Origin: Mycolicibacterium sp. P9-22
Lineage (GTDB): Bacteria; Actinomycetota; Actinomycetes; Mycobacteriales; Mycobacteriaceae
Reading direction: 5' to 3'
DNA: 64,000 bases
Assembly (NCBI RefSeq): GCF_008329585.1
Contig: NZ_NPKP01000002.1
Span: forward strand, 186,001 to 250,000
How positions within the stretch are numbered: the first letter of the stretch is position 1; every line of letters begins with the position of its first letter. Positions 53,325 through 62,001 of the stretch are shown piece by piece. Under the pieces are notes generated by a model. That model worked only from the letters and a program-made list of their open reading frames with translations, was not told where the DNA came from and did no database searches. A program made the position numbers and the translations under genes.

Positions 53325-54095
53325 CTAGCGGGGTGTCCCGCCGCCGTCGACGATGACCACCTGACCGGTCATATAGCTGCCGGCGCCCGAACACAGCAGC
53401 AGCGCCGCCCCCACCATCTCGTCGGGTGCGGCGAGCCGCTTCATCAGCGTGCCCGCGGTCATGGCGTCGATGGCCTGCTGCGGGTTGTTGCGCATCATGT
53501 CGGTGTCCACCGGTCCGGGCGCGATGGCATTGACCCGTATGCCCGAGGGCGCGAGCTCAGCCGCCATCGACCGGGTCACCGACATCAACGCCGCTTTGCC
53601 GGACGCATAAATGGCCAATGACGGTGCGAAATTGAAGGCGCCGACCGACACCATGTTCAGGACCGCGGCCGACGAACTCTGCTTCAGGTACGGCAGTGCG
53701 TGCTGCACCAGGAACACCGGGCCCTGCAGATTGACCGAATAGGACTTGGTCCACGCATCGGGCGTCATCTCACCGAGCGGCTGGGCGAGGGCGTTGGCGG
53801 CATTGTTCACCACCACGTCGACACCGCCGAACTCATCGGCGGTGGCCGATACCAGCCCCGCGAGCGAGTCGGGGTCGCCCACATGCGTCGGGACGCCCAG
53901 GGCCTGCCCACCAAGCGAGCGCAGGTGCTCAGCGGCCGTCTCGCAGGCGTCGGCCTTACGACTGGCCACCACCACCCGCGCACCCGCCAGGATGAACCCC
54001 TCGGCCAGCGCCAGACCGATCCCGCGGGTGCCACCGGTCACGATCACCGTGCGATCCGACATGTCGAACAGTTGCTCAAACGCGGTGCGATCCAC
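53325..54095 (-). CDS. Short-chain dehydrogenase/reductase (FabG-like)
   Basis: This 256-residue SDR has TGGTRGIGLALA, NNAANA, the catalytic Ser (NMVSVGAF), YASGKAAL and VIVDGGG. It converges with the TetR gene, with only 2 bp between the stops. There is no pathway neighbour on its own strand. It is probably an oxidoreductase of lipid or xenobiotic metabolism; the substrate is unknown. Confidence 0.82.
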   Translation of the reverse strand: MDRTAFEQLFDMSDRTVIVTGGTRGIGLALAEGFILAGARVVVASRKADACETAAEHLRSLGGQALGVPTHVGDPDSLAGLVSATADEFGGVDVVVNNAANALAQPLGEMTPDAWTKSYSVNLQGPVFLVQHALPYLKQSSSAAVLNMVSVGAFNFAPSLAIYASGKAALMSVTRSMAAELAPSGIRVNAIAPGPVDTDMMRNNPQQAIDAMTAGTLMKRLAAPDEMVGAALLLCSGAGSYMTGQVVIVDGGGTPR

Positions 54096-54300
54096 GCCGG
54101 TCAGTAGATCAGATCGGCGCAGCCGGATGCGGTGAACCGCCGTTCAGCAACCATCGGCGAGTGGCGGTCCCGTCCGCGGCAAGGTCACCGCTACGTCACA
54201 TAAGCGCGGCCCTCCGCTGTGAGAAAGCGTGCTTGCGACTAATCTCATTCCGAACCGGGCATACCTACGGCAAGGTTGTACCCGTCACTCTGGAGGTGGA

Positions 54301-55068
54301 ATGCAGATCGCTGGGCGCGGATTCGGCAAAATTGCCGGTTCAGTTCTGCACCGCCGGAACTACCTTGCCGCGCGCAACATGCTGCGGGTCTACGAGCATC
54401 CCGTGGACATCTTCCGGCGTTACCTCACCGGTTCCGGCACGTATCCCACCATCGTCCGTGTCCGCACCCCGTTGGGCTGGGTGTCGCTGCAGCTGTACAC
54501 CGCGCACGATGTGCTGACGGTGAATGAGATCTTCTGCCGATCCGACTATTACGCCGACACCAGCGACCGCGTCATCGTCGATTTCGGCTCCAATATCGGC
54601 ATTTCCGCGGCGTACTTCCTGTCGCGGAGCCCGGAAGCCTTCACCTATCTCTTCGAGCCGCTACCGCGCAACGTCGCGCGCCTGCAGAACAATCTGCGTC
54701 CGTTCGAGAGCCGCTACGCACTGCAGGAAGTGGCGGTGGGCGCGGTCGCGGGCGAGGTCGAATTCGGCTTCGAGGAAACCGGCCGCTATGGCGGTGTGAA
54801 CGCCGAACTGGGCAATTCGCTGACGGTGACGTGCGTCAATTCCCAGCAGATCCTGCGCGACGTCGTCGAAAAGCACGGCCATATCGACATCCTGAAGATC
54901 GACATCGAGGGCTTGGAAGCAGCCGTCATCGGCAACATTCCGGTCGATCTGGCGCGCAACATCAAGAAGCTCTATGTCGAATGGCTCTTCGACGAGAATC
55001 CGCTGGCCGAGACACACACGTTGCAACACTGGGGCGGCATCGCCCAATTCACGCTCAAGTCGGACTGA
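54301..55068 (+). CDS. FkbM-family SAM-dependent methyltransferase
   Basis: This 255-residue methyltransferase has the SAM-binding loop VIVDFGSNIGISAAYF, the acidic residue after beta-2 (YLFEPLPRNVARL), and the FkbM signature IDILKIDIEGLEAAVIG. The ATG at 54301 directly follows GGAGGTGGA. FkbM-type enzymes O-methylate sugars, polyketides or glycolipids. No glycosyltransferase is adjacent, so the acceptor is not apparent. Confidence 0.85.
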   Translation: MQIAGRGFGKIAGSVLHRRNYLAARNMLRVYEHPVDIFRRYLTGSGTYPTIVRVRTPLGWVSLQLYTAHDVLTVNEIFCRSDYYADTSDRVIVDFGSNIGISAAYFLSRSPEAFTYLFEPLPRNVARLQNNLRPFESRYALQEVAVGAVAGEVEFGFEETGRYGGVNAELGNSLTVTCVNSQQILRDVVEKHGHIDILKIDIEGLEAAVIGNIPVDLARNIKKLYVEWLFDENPLAETHTLQHWGGIAQFTLKSD

Positions 55069-55092
55069 CCCCTCGGGCTCCCCGGACAAGTT

Positions 55093-55956
55093 CTAGGTCC
55101 CTGCGCGCAGTCCCCTGCCGCTGGTGAACCGCCGAGGCTTGCCACTGAGCGGGTCCTCGAATTCCAGCGTCTGCGCCAGCAGTTGCAGCGGGCGGGTGAA
55201 ATCGTCGGCGGCCACCTCGACCACGTGCGGGTACAGCGAATCGTTGTCGATCGGCACCCCGAGCGAGGCCATGTGCACGCGCAACTGGTGGGTGCGCCCG
55301 GTGCGCGGGGTCAGCCGGTAAAGCCCGTCGGAGCGCCGTTCCACGTAGGTCTCGGCGTTCGGTTCCCCGGGCACCTCATAGGCCTGTAATCGGCCGCGTT
55401 CCTTGATGATCCGGCTGCGGACCACCGCCGGCAGGTCGACGCCGGGCGTGCCGGCCGCGCGCGCCAGATAGGTCTTTCGGGTCTTCTGTTCGGCGAACAG
55501 CGTCTGGTAGGCGCCACGCACCTCGCGCCGCGCGGTGAACAGCAGCACCCCGGCCGTCAGCCGGTCCAGCCGGTGCGCTGGGCTGAGCTCCGGCAGCTCG
55601 AGTTCACGCCGCAAGCGCACCACCGCGGTCTGCACGACATGTCCGCCGCGGGGCATGGTGGCCAGGAAGTGCGGCTTGTCGACCACCACGATGTCGTTGT
55701 CGCGGTACAGGACCGGCATCTCGAATGGGACGGGCACTTCCTCGGGCAGGTCGCGGTAGAGGTAGACGAACGCGCCGGGCGGCAGCACCGTCGACGCATC
55801 GACCACCGCGCCATCCGCGCACACCACTTCTCCGGCAAAGACTTTGGCGGCCGCGCCCGCACCGAAGCGATCGGCGAGTTCGACGAGAACCGCACCACCA
55901 CGCAGACGTATCCGGGTAGGCCCCAGCCCGTCACGGTCGGGCAGCGGGGCGCTCAA
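55093..55956 (-). CDS. RluA-family RNA pseudouridine synthase
   Basis: This 287-residue synthase has the catalytic Asp in PAHRLDRLTAGVLLF, the KPHFLATMPRGGH region and the C-terminal GRTHQLRVHMASLG motif. The start is probably TTG at 55956, which overlaps the glpD stop (TTGA). It isomerises uridine in rRNA or tRNA. M. tuberculosis Rv3300c is the equivalent. There, phoY1 lies between it and glpD2 (from memory), and that gene is absent here. Confidence 0.87.
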   Translation of the reverse strand: MSAPLPDRDGLGPTRIRLRGGAVLVELADRFGAGAAAKVFAGEVVCADGAVVDASTVLPPGAFVYLYRDLPEEVPVPFEMPVLYRDNDIVVVDKPHFLATMPRGGHVVQTAVVRLRRELELPELSPAHRLDRLTAGVLLFTARREVRGAYQTLFAEQKTRKTYLARAAGTPGVDLPAVVRSRIIKERGRLQAYEVPGEPNAETYVERRSDGLYRLTPRTGRTHQLRVHMASLGVPIDNDSLYPHVVEVAADDFTRPLQLLAQTLEFEDPLSGKPRRFTSGRGLRAGT

Positions 55957-57692
55957 TTCAGTGGAACCGGTTCCAGGATCTCGGCGCGGGCCTCCGGCGC
56001 CGCCGCGCGCAATGCGTCCGCGGACTCGTCGTCGGAGGCCTGCTGCGATTGCACCTCGGCCTCGACCCGCGCCAGATACGTCGCGACCTCCCGGTCGACG
56101 TCCTCGTCGCTCCAACCGAGCACGGGCGCAATGACTTCGGCGACCTCGCGGGCGCAGTCCACACCGCGGTGCGGGTACTCGATGGAAATGCGCATCCGCC
56201 TGGCCAGCACGTCCTCCAGGTGCAGTGCACCCTCGGCCGCGGCGGCGTACACGGCCTCCACCTTCAGATACACCGGGGCGGCGGTGATCGGTTCCAGCAG
56301 TTCGGGTTTGCCCTCGGCGGTCGAGAGCACCTCGCTGATCAGCGAACCGTAGCGGTCGAGCAGGTGGCGCACGCGGTACGGGTGCAAGCCATAGTGGGTG
56401 CCGACGTGCTCGGTCTGATTCACCAGCGCGAAGTATCCGTCGGCGCCGATCAGTGGCACCTTCTCGGTGATGGACGGCGCCACCCGGGTGGGCACGAACT
56501 CGGCGGCCGCGTCGATCGCGTCCTGGCCCATCACCCGATAGGTGGTGTACTTGCCGCCCGCGATCGCGACCAGGCCCGGCGATGGCACCGCCACGGCGTG
56601 CTCCCGGGACAGCTTGGAGGTCGACTCGCTCTCACCGGCCAGCAACGGACGCAGACCCGCGTACACGCCGTCGATGTCGTCGTGGGTCAACGGGGTCGCC
56701 AGTACCGTGTTGACGTGGCCGAGGATGTAGTCGATATCGGCCTTGGTCGCCGCCGGGTGCGCGAGGTCGAGATTCCAGTCGGTGTCGGTGGTGCCGATGA
56801 TCCAGTGCGTGCCCCACGGGATGACGAAAAGCACCGACTTCTCGGTGCGCAGGATGATCGCGACCTCGCTGACGACGCGGTCGCGCGGGACCACGATGTG
56901 CACGCCCTTGGACGCACGCACCCGGAAGCGCCCGCGCTCCCTGGACAAGGCCTGGATCTCGTCGGTCCAGACACCGGTGGCGTTCACCACCACGTGCCCG
57001 CGGACCTCGGTCACCGCACCGTTCTCGGAATCGCGCACCTTGACCCCGGTCACCCGGTCGCCCTCGCGCAGCAGGGCCACCACCTGCGTGGAGGTGCGCA
57101 CCACGGCACCGTAGTGCGCCGCGGTGCGGGCCACCGTCATGGTGTGCCGGGCGTCGTCGACGACGGTGTCGTAATAGCGGATTCCGCCGATCAGGGAGCT
57201 TCGCTTGAGCCCGGGAGCCAGTCGCAGCGCGCCCGCCTTGAGCAGATGTTTCTGCGCCGGAACGGATTTCGCCCCACCCAACTGGTCGTAGAGGAAGATG
57301 CCGGCCGCGATGTAGGGGCGCTCCCACACCCGTTTGGTCAGCGGGAACAGGAACGGCAGCGGCTTGACCAGGTGCGGCGCCAGCGTGGTGAGCGACAACT
57401 CGCGTTCGTGCAGCGCCTCACGCACCAGACCGAACTCCAGCTGCTCCAGGTAGCGAAGCCCGCCGTGGAACATCTTCGAGCTCCGGCTCGAGGTGCCCGA
57501 CGCGAAGTCACGGGCCTCGACGAGGGCGACCTTGAGCCCGCGGGTCGCGGCGTCCAGTGCCGCACCGGCGCCGACCACACCGCCACCGATGACGACGACG
57601 TCGAACTGTTCGCTGCCGAGCCGTTCCCAGGCTGTCGATCGCTGGGTGGGTCCGAGTTGAGCTTGACCATTGCCTGAGATCGGGTCAGTCAC
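55953..57692 (-). CDS. glpD: Aerobic glycerol-3-phosphate dehydrogenase
   Basis: This 579-residue FAD enzyme has the N-terminal dinucleotide motif VVVIGGGVVGAGAALDAATRG, GTSSRSSKMFHGGLRYLEQ and IGTTDTDW. A C-terminal GlpD-type helical domain ends near VLGWSDEDVDREVATYLARVE. It oxidises glycerol 3-phosphate to dihydroxyacetone phosphate and passes electrons to the quinone pool at the membrane. It corresponds to M. tuberculosis glpD2. It is 60 bp downstream of lpdA on the same strand and overlaps the pseudouridine synthase gene. Confidence 0.93.
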   Translation of the reverse strand: MTDPISGNGQAQLGPTQRSTAWERLGSEQFDVVVIGGGVVGAGAALDAATRGLKVALVEARDFASGTSSRSSKMFHGGLRYLEQLEFGLVREALHERELSLTTLAPHLVKPLPFLFPLTKRVWERPYIAAGIFLYDQLGGAKSVPAQKHLLKAGALRLAPGLKRSSLIGGIRYYDTVVDDARHTMTVARTAAHYGAVVRTSTQVVALLREGDRVTGVKVRDSENGAVTEVRGHVVVNATGVWTDEIQALSRERGRFRVRASKGVHIVVPRDRVVSEVAIILRTEKSVLFVIPWGTHWIIGTTDTDWNLDLAHPAATKADIDYILGHVNTVLATPLTHDDIDGVYAGLRPLLAGESESTSKLSREHAVAVPSPGLVAIAGGKYTTYRVMGQDAIDAAAEFVPTRVAPSITEKVPLIGADGYFALVNQTEHVGTHYGLHPYRVRHLLDRYGSLISEVLSTAEGKPELLEPITAAPVYLKVEAVYAAAAEGALHLEDVLARRMRISIEYPHRGVDCAREVAEVIAPVLGWSDEDVDREVATYLARVEAEVQSQQASDDESADALRAAAPEARAEILEPVPLN

Positions 57693-57752
57693 GCATACGA
57701 GCCTACGTGGCGGGACCGGACGGTGTGGGCCGTCAGCGCCCAGACCTCGCCT

Positions 57753-59165
57753 TTAGTCGAGGTCGTCGTGAGCCATCAGACGGCGTGCTGCCTCCACGAT
57801 GGAGCCGGACAACGAGGGGTACACCGACAGGGTCTGGGCCAGGTCGGTCACCGAGAGATTGTTCTGGACGGCGAGCCCGATCGGCAGGATGAGCTCGGAG
57901 GCGATCGGCGCGACCACCACACCACCGATCACCACGCCGGTGGCCGGCCGGCAGAAGATCTTGACGAAGCCGCGCCGCAACAGCGACATCTTCGCCCGGG
58001 CGTTGGTGGTCAGCGGCAGCATCATGGTGCGCGCGGGCACCGCCCCGCTGTCGATCGCGGTCTGCGGGACGCCGACGGCCGCGATCTCGGGTCGGGTGAA
58101 CACCGCCGCGGCCACCGTGCGCAGCCGGATCGGCGACACCCCCTCGCCGAGGGCGTGGTACATCGCGATACGGCCCTGCATGGCCGCGACCGAGGCCAGC
58201 GGCAACAGGCCGGTGCAGTCACCGGCGGCGTAGATGCCCGGCGCGGTGGTGCGCGAGACCCGGTCCACGCTGAGATAGTTGCCGGCTCCCAGTTCGATGC
58301 CGACACGTTCCAGACCGAGGCCGCTGGTGTTGGGGACCGAACCGACCGTCATCAGGGCATGGCTGCCCTCGACGACGCGCCCGTCGGCCATCGCGACCTT
58401 GATACCGTCCGCGGTGCGCGTCACCGAGTCGGCCCTGGCGTTCTTCACCAGCTCCACGCCGCGTTCGGCAAAAGCCTCCTCCAGCACGGCGGCGGCATCG
58501 GAATCCTCGTGCGGGAGGATCTGATCGCGACTGGCCACCACCGTCACCTTGACCCCGAGTTCGGTATAGGCGCTGCAGAACTCGGCGCCGGTCACCCCGG
58601 AACCCACGATCACCAGGTGCTCGGGCAGTTCGGTCAGGTCGTAGAGCTGGCGCCAGTTGAGGATGCGCTCGCCGTCGGGCCGGGCATTGGGCAGTACCCG
58701 CGGGGTCGCGCCGGTGGCGATCAGCACCACATCGGCCTTGAGCACGCCGCTCTTGCCGTCGTAGGTGGTGACCTTGACCCGGTGGTGCGCCATGCCGGGG
58801 ACGTCGTCGACCAGCTCACCGCGGCCCTGCACCACGGATACGCCGTGGCTGAGCAGCTGCGCGCCGATATCGGCCGACTGCGACCTGGCCAGCGTCTTGA
58901 CCCTGTTGTGGATCTGGCCCAGCGAGATCTTGGCGTCATCGATGGCGATGTCGAAGCCCAGTCCGTTGGCGCGGCGCAGCTCGGTGCGCACACCGGTGGA
59001 CGCGATGAACGTCTTGGACGGGACGCAGTCGAACAGGACGCAGGCACCGCCGATGCCGTCGGAGTCGACGACGGTCACCTGTACGGCCGGTCCGCGGGCC
59101 GCGGCGACGAGGGCTGCCTCATATCCGGCGGGACCGCCGCCGATGATCACGATGCGGGTGGGCAC
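57753..59165 (-). CDS. lpdA: LpdA-type flavoprotein disulfide reductase / quinone reductase
   Basis: This 470-residue pyridine-nucleotide disulfide reductase-fold flavoprotein has the FAD motif IVIIGGGPAGYEAAL, the NAD motif IVGSGVTGAEFCSAY and the second FAD motif GIYAAGDCTGLLPLASVA. Near the flavin it reads GGACVLFDCVPSK, so the C42-x4-C47 pair is present. At the C-terminus, where true dihydrolipoamide dehydrogenases have a His-x4-Glu dyad, it reads SVYPSLSGS, so the acid-base dyad is absent. It matches M. tuberculosis Rv3303c, described as a quinone reductase. The GTG at 59165 is chosen because the family starts right at the FAD motif. A quinone or other small-molecule reductase is more likely than a lipoamide dehydrogenase. 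Confidence 0.88.
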   Translation of the reverse strand: MPTRIVIIGGGPAGYEAALVAAARGPAVQVTVVDSDGIGGACVLFDCVPSKTFIASTGVRTELRRANGLGFDIAIDDAKISLGQIHNRVKTLARSQSADIGAQLLSHGVSVVQGRGELVDDVPGMAHHRVKVTTYDGKSGVLKADVVLIATGATPRVLPNARPDGERILNWRQLYDLTELPEHLVIVGSGVTGAEFCSAYTELGVKVTVVASRDQILPHEDSDAAAVLEEAFAERGVELVKNARADSVTRTADGIKVAMADGRVVEGSHALMTVGSVPNTSGLGLERVGIELGAGNYLSVDRVSRTTAPGIYAAGDCTGLLPLASVAAMQGRIAMYHALGEGVSPIRLRTVAAAVFTRPEIAAVGVPQTAIDSGAVPARTMMLPLTTNARAKMSLLRRGFVKIFCRPATGVVIGGVVVAPIASELILPIGLAVQNNLSVTDLAQTLSVYPSLSGSIVEAARRLMAHDDLD

Positions 59166-59180
59166 GGAGATAAACGTAGT

Positions 59181-59230
59181 GGGTCGCTGCGCTCGAGCCC
59201 ACATGACCGATCCGTCGGGTCGCTGCGCTC
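59181..59230. repeat. Two direct copies of a 14-bp dispersed repeat
   Basis: GGGTCGCTGCGCTC occurs at 59181-59194 and 59217-59230 in the lpdA/GGCT gap, and again at 3115-3128 before htpG. A close variant lies at 20264-20280 inside an acyl-CoA ligase gene. It looks like a small dispersed element of this genome. Confidence 0.6.
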
Positions 59231-59260
59231 GCCACGGTTGCACCCCCTAAAGTTGGGGCC

Positions 59261-59728
59261 GTGCCGCTCTACGCCGCTTACGGGTCGAACATGCATCCGG
59301 AACAGATGTTGCAGCGGGCCCCGCATTCACCGATGGCGGGGACCGGCTGGCTCTATGGATGGCGGCTGACCTTCGGCGGCGAGGACCTCAGCTGGGAGGG
59401 CGCGCTGGCCACCCTGGTGGAGGACCCGTCGTCCCGGGTGTTCGTCGTGCTCTACGACATGACCCCCGAGGACGAGGAGAACCTGGACCGCTGGGAAGGG
59501 TCCGAGCTGGGGTTCCACAAGAAGATCCGCTGTCGGGTGGACCGGCTGACCTCGGACACCACCACCGACCCGGTGCTGGCGTGGCTGTATGTCGTGGACG
59601 CCTGGGAGGGCGGTGTGCCGTCGGCGCGCTACCTCGGGGTGATGGCCGACGCCGCGGAGATCGCCGGGGCCCCCGCCGAGTACGTGCACGACCTGCGCAT
59701 CCGCCCCGCGGGCAACGTCGGGCCGTAA
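59261..59728 (+). CDS. Gamma-glutamylcyclotransferase-like protein
   Basis: This 155-residue GGCT-fold protein begins LYAAYGSNMHPEQM, the substrate-binding YGSN motif. It has an acidic segment (LDRWEGSELGFHK) at the expected position of the catalytic glutamate, and VWLYVVDAWEG-type strands. It matches M. tuberculosis Rv3304 in place and size. The start is GTG at 59261. Family members form 5-oxoproline from gamma-glutamyl amines or peptides; the true substrate in mycobacteria, which lack glutathione, is unclear. Confidence 0.83.
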   Translation: MPLYAAYGSNMHPEQMLQRAPHSPMAGTGWLYGWRLTFGGEDLSWEGALATLVEDPSSRVFVVLYDMTPEDEENLDRWEGSELGFHKKIRCRVDRLTSDTTTDPVLAWLYVVDAWEGGVPSARYLGVMADAAEIAGAPAEYVHDLRIRPAGNVGP

Positions 59729-59737
59729 CTACTTGGC

Positions 59738-59799
59738 GCGAGCGACCGTGTCTGTACGCCGACACGCCGCCGGAACTAACATTTTGAGGTCGCTCATGC
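59738..59799 (+). repeat. Left arm of an inverted-repeat element flanking the DUF559 gene
   Basis: Bases 59738-59770 are an exact 33-bp reverse complement of 60795-60827. Similarity continues imperfectly to about 59797. The copy can itself fold: GAGCGACC (59740-59747) pairs with GGTCGCTC (59788-59795) around an inner GTGTC/GACAC stem. The end of this arm supplies the stop codon of the DUF559 gene. Confidence 0.8.
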
Positions 59800-60678
59800 G
59801 GCCGCACGGCGCAGATGACGGTCCAGACGCGCCACCAACTCGCCAGGCCGGTAGCGCACATCCTCGAACAGGATCGGCACCGAAACCCAGCCGGCATCCT
59901 GAACTGCCGCCAGTTTGCGGCGATCTCGGCGCATCTCATCGGGCCCGCTGTGCCAGGCCACCCCTTCATACTCCGCGGCCACACCGGCGTCCGGCCACGC
60001 GAAATCGAGTCGCCGCAAGTCGCCGTTACCGTCGACGATCTCGTACTGCAGTTCTGGTGCCGGCAATCCACCGTCGAGCATGACGAGCCGGGCCTCGCTC
60101 TCCATGGGTGACTCCGCCCGCGGGTCGGCCAGCGGTATCAGCTGCCGGACGGCGACGATCCCGCGCCGGCCGGCCTGCGCCATCGCGGCGTCCCAGATTT
60201 CCGGGCGTCCACAGCGGTTGCTGCGCAGCGCGGCATCCAGAGTGGCCAGTGCTCGACCACGCGCAAGCGACCGGGCGACCTCCACCGCAGTCCACCCCGG
60301 CGCCGTCGCCGGCCGGCCCGCGACCTCGACGAGTGGCGCACCGTCGCGCCGATGAACCATCAGACCGTCGGCGCTGCGCAGCCGGCACCCTTCAGGGCTG
60401 AGCACATGTAGGTCGGCCGGCTCCTCGGTGTCGAAGCCGAAGGCCATCGCCGCGGTAGCCAGGCAGATGGGAACCGCTGTCCCGCAGGATAAGTCGAGAC
60501 CTCGCAGCAGTAGTCGGCGATCCGGTTCACCACGGCAGTAGACGCCGTGCCACAGCCGGGTGAGTGATCCGCGGTCGATCGCCGACTCGAACCCGCGCCG
60601 GGTCAAGTGGTGCAGAATCTGGCCACTGGTGGCGACACCGCCTTGACGGTCGAAGAGATCGGCGAGTGCACCTGTCAC
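59794..60678 (-). CDS. DUF559 (Vsr/restriction-like endonuclease fold) protein with N-terminal winged helix
   Basis: This 294-residue protein has an N-terminal AbiEi-like winged-helix region (ADLFDRQGGVATSGQILHHL, RLWHGVYCRG). Its C-terminal DUF559 domain resembles very-short-patch-repair endonucleases: SPMESEARLVMLDGGLP, RRLDFAWPD, VAAEYEGVAWH and RRDRRKLAAVQDAGW, which supply the Glu-Asp-Glu type acidic residues. Such proteins are common and multicopy in mycobacteria, and some relatives are toxin-antitoxin or defence components. It interrupts the conserved order between GGCT and amiA1 and is bounded by inverted repeats, which suggests mobility. Its function is unproven. Confidence 0.8.
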   Translation of the reverse strand: MTGALADLFDRQGGVATSGQILHHLTRRGFESAIDRGSLTRLWHGVYCRGEPDRRLLLRGLDLSCGTAVPICLATAAMAFGFDTEEPADLHVLSPEGCRLRSADGLMVHRRDGAPLVEVAGRPATAPGWTAVEVARSLARGRALATLDAALRSNRCGRPEIWDAAMAQAGRRGIVAVRQLIPLADPRAESPMESEARLVMLDGGLPAPELQYEIVDGNGDLRRLDFAWPDAGVAAEYEGVAWHSGPDEMRRDRRKLAAVQDAGWVSVPILFEDVRYRPGELVARLDRHLRRAAA

Positions 60679-60765
60679 GCCGATGATCGTCGGCGACGGA
60701 GCCGGCTCGGCGACAGGGCCGCGAACCGATCTGTGGATGAAGCCGCGATTGTGGACAACGCGCGC

Positions 60766-60827
60766 TCACGAGCGACCGCAAACCGTCAGAAAGTGCGGCG
60801 TGTCGGCGTACAGACACGGTCGCTCGC
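60766..60827 (-). repeat. Right arm of the inverted-repeat element flanking the DUF559 gene
   Basis: Bases 60795-60827 are the exact 33-bp reverse complement of the left arm. The flanking ~25 bp match imperfectly (about 18 of 23). The arm folds with GAGCGACC (60770-60777) against GGTCGCTC (60819-60826) and ends 5 bp before the amiA1 stop. Confidence 0.8.
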
Positions 60828-60831
60828 ACCT

Positions 60832-62001
60832 CTAGAAGCCGGCGGACTGCTCGATCAGGTTGACCATGGTGCGCACACCGACCGCCAGCGCACGCTCGTC
60901 CAGGTCGAATGTCGGCTGGTGCAGATCCAGCTGCGCCCCCCGCCCGGACCACACGCCCAGGCGAGCCATCGCCCCGGGCACTTCCTCCAGATACCAGGAG
61001 AAATCCTCGCCACCCCCGGACTGATGGGTGTCGGCCAGAGCGGTCGGGCCGAGCGCCTCGATCGCATGCGTGAGGATGCGGGTGGACACTTCTTCGTTGA
61101 CCACCGGCGGCACGCCGCGGCGGTAGTTCACGCTGTACTCGACGGACAACGGCGCCAGCAACGACGAAACAATCTCGCCGACAAGCGATTCCAGCGTCAA
61201 CCAGGTCTCGCGACTGGAGGTGCGGATGGTCCCCGCCAACGTGCCGGTCTGCGGTATCGCATTGGCCGCCACCCCGGCGTTGACCGCACCCCACACCATC
61301 ACGGTGCTCTTACGGGGGTCGATACGCCGCGACAGCACCCCGGGCACACCGGTGATCAGGGTGCCCAGCGCATACACCAGGTCACCGGTCAGGTGCGGCC
61401 GCGACGTGTGCCCACCGGGGGAATGCAGGGTGATCTCGATCGAGTCGGCCGCCGAGGTGATCGGGCCCAGCCGCACCGCGACCTTGCCCACCTCCAGGCG
61501 CGGATCGCAGTGCAGCGCGAAGATCCGCGCCACACCGGCCACCGCTCCGGCCGCGACCGCGTCGATCGCGCCGCCGGGCATCAGTTCCTCGGCCGGCTGG
61601 AAGATCAACCGCACGCCGACCGGCAGTTCGGGCGCCGACGCCAGGGCCAGTCCGGCGCCGAGCAACACGCTGGTGTGCCCGTCGTGCCCGCAGGCATGTG
61701 CCACGCCGGGAACCGTCGAGGAGAACGGCAGCCCGGTGCGCTCGGCCATCGGCAGGGCGTCCATATCGGCGCGCAGCGCGACACGCGGACGGTCCTCGGG
61801 CCCGAAGTCACATGTCAGGCCGGTTCCGCCGGGCAGCACCTTCGGGTTCAGGCCGGCATCGGCCAGTCGGGTCGCGACGAATTCTGTGGTCGCGAACTCC
61901 TGGCGGCCCAGTTCGGGATGCGCGTGAATGTGGCGGCGCCAGGCGACCAGTTCGTCGTGATGGGCGGCCAGCCACGCGTCGGTGTGCGCACGCAAGCTCA
62001 T
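60832..62001 (-). CDS. amiA1: M20D-family amidohydrolase AmiA1
   Basis: This 389-residue metallohydrolase has the M20 sequence RRHIHAHPELGRQEFATTEF, ALRADMDALPM, the metal-binding HACGHDGHTSVLLGA, the catalytic Glu in FQPAEELMPGGA, and SGGGEDFSWYLEEVPG at the C-terminal metal ligand. The length is that of M. tuberculosis AmiA1 (Rv3305c). It hydrolyses N-acyl or aminoacyl amide bonds in the cytosol; the physiological substrate is not known. The start overlaps the amiB1 stop by 4 bases. Confidence 0.9.
   Translation of the reverse strand: MSLRAHTDAWLAAHHDELVAWRRHIHAHPELGRQEFATTEFVATRLADAGLNPKVLPGGTGLTCDFGPEDRPRVALRADMDALPMAERTGLPFSSTVPGVAHACGHDGHTSVLLGAGLALASAPELPVGVRLIFQPAEELMPGGAIDAVAAGAVAGVARIFALHCDPRLEVGKVAVRLGPITSAADSIEITLHSPGGHTSRPHLTGDLVYALGTLITGVPGVLSRRIDPRKSTVMVWGAVNAGVAANAIPQTGTLAGTIRTSSRETWLTLESLVGEIVSSLLAPLSVEYSVNYRRGVPPVVNEEVSTRILTHAIEALGPTALADTHQSGGGEDFSWYLEEVPGAMARLGVWSGRGAQLDLHQPTFDLDERALAVGVRTMVNLIEQSAGF

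Noticed and set aside
57753..59165. Genuine dihydrolipoamide dehydrogenase
   Set aside because: The C-terminal His-Glu catalytic dyad is missing and no 2-oxoacid dehydrogenase genes are nearby.
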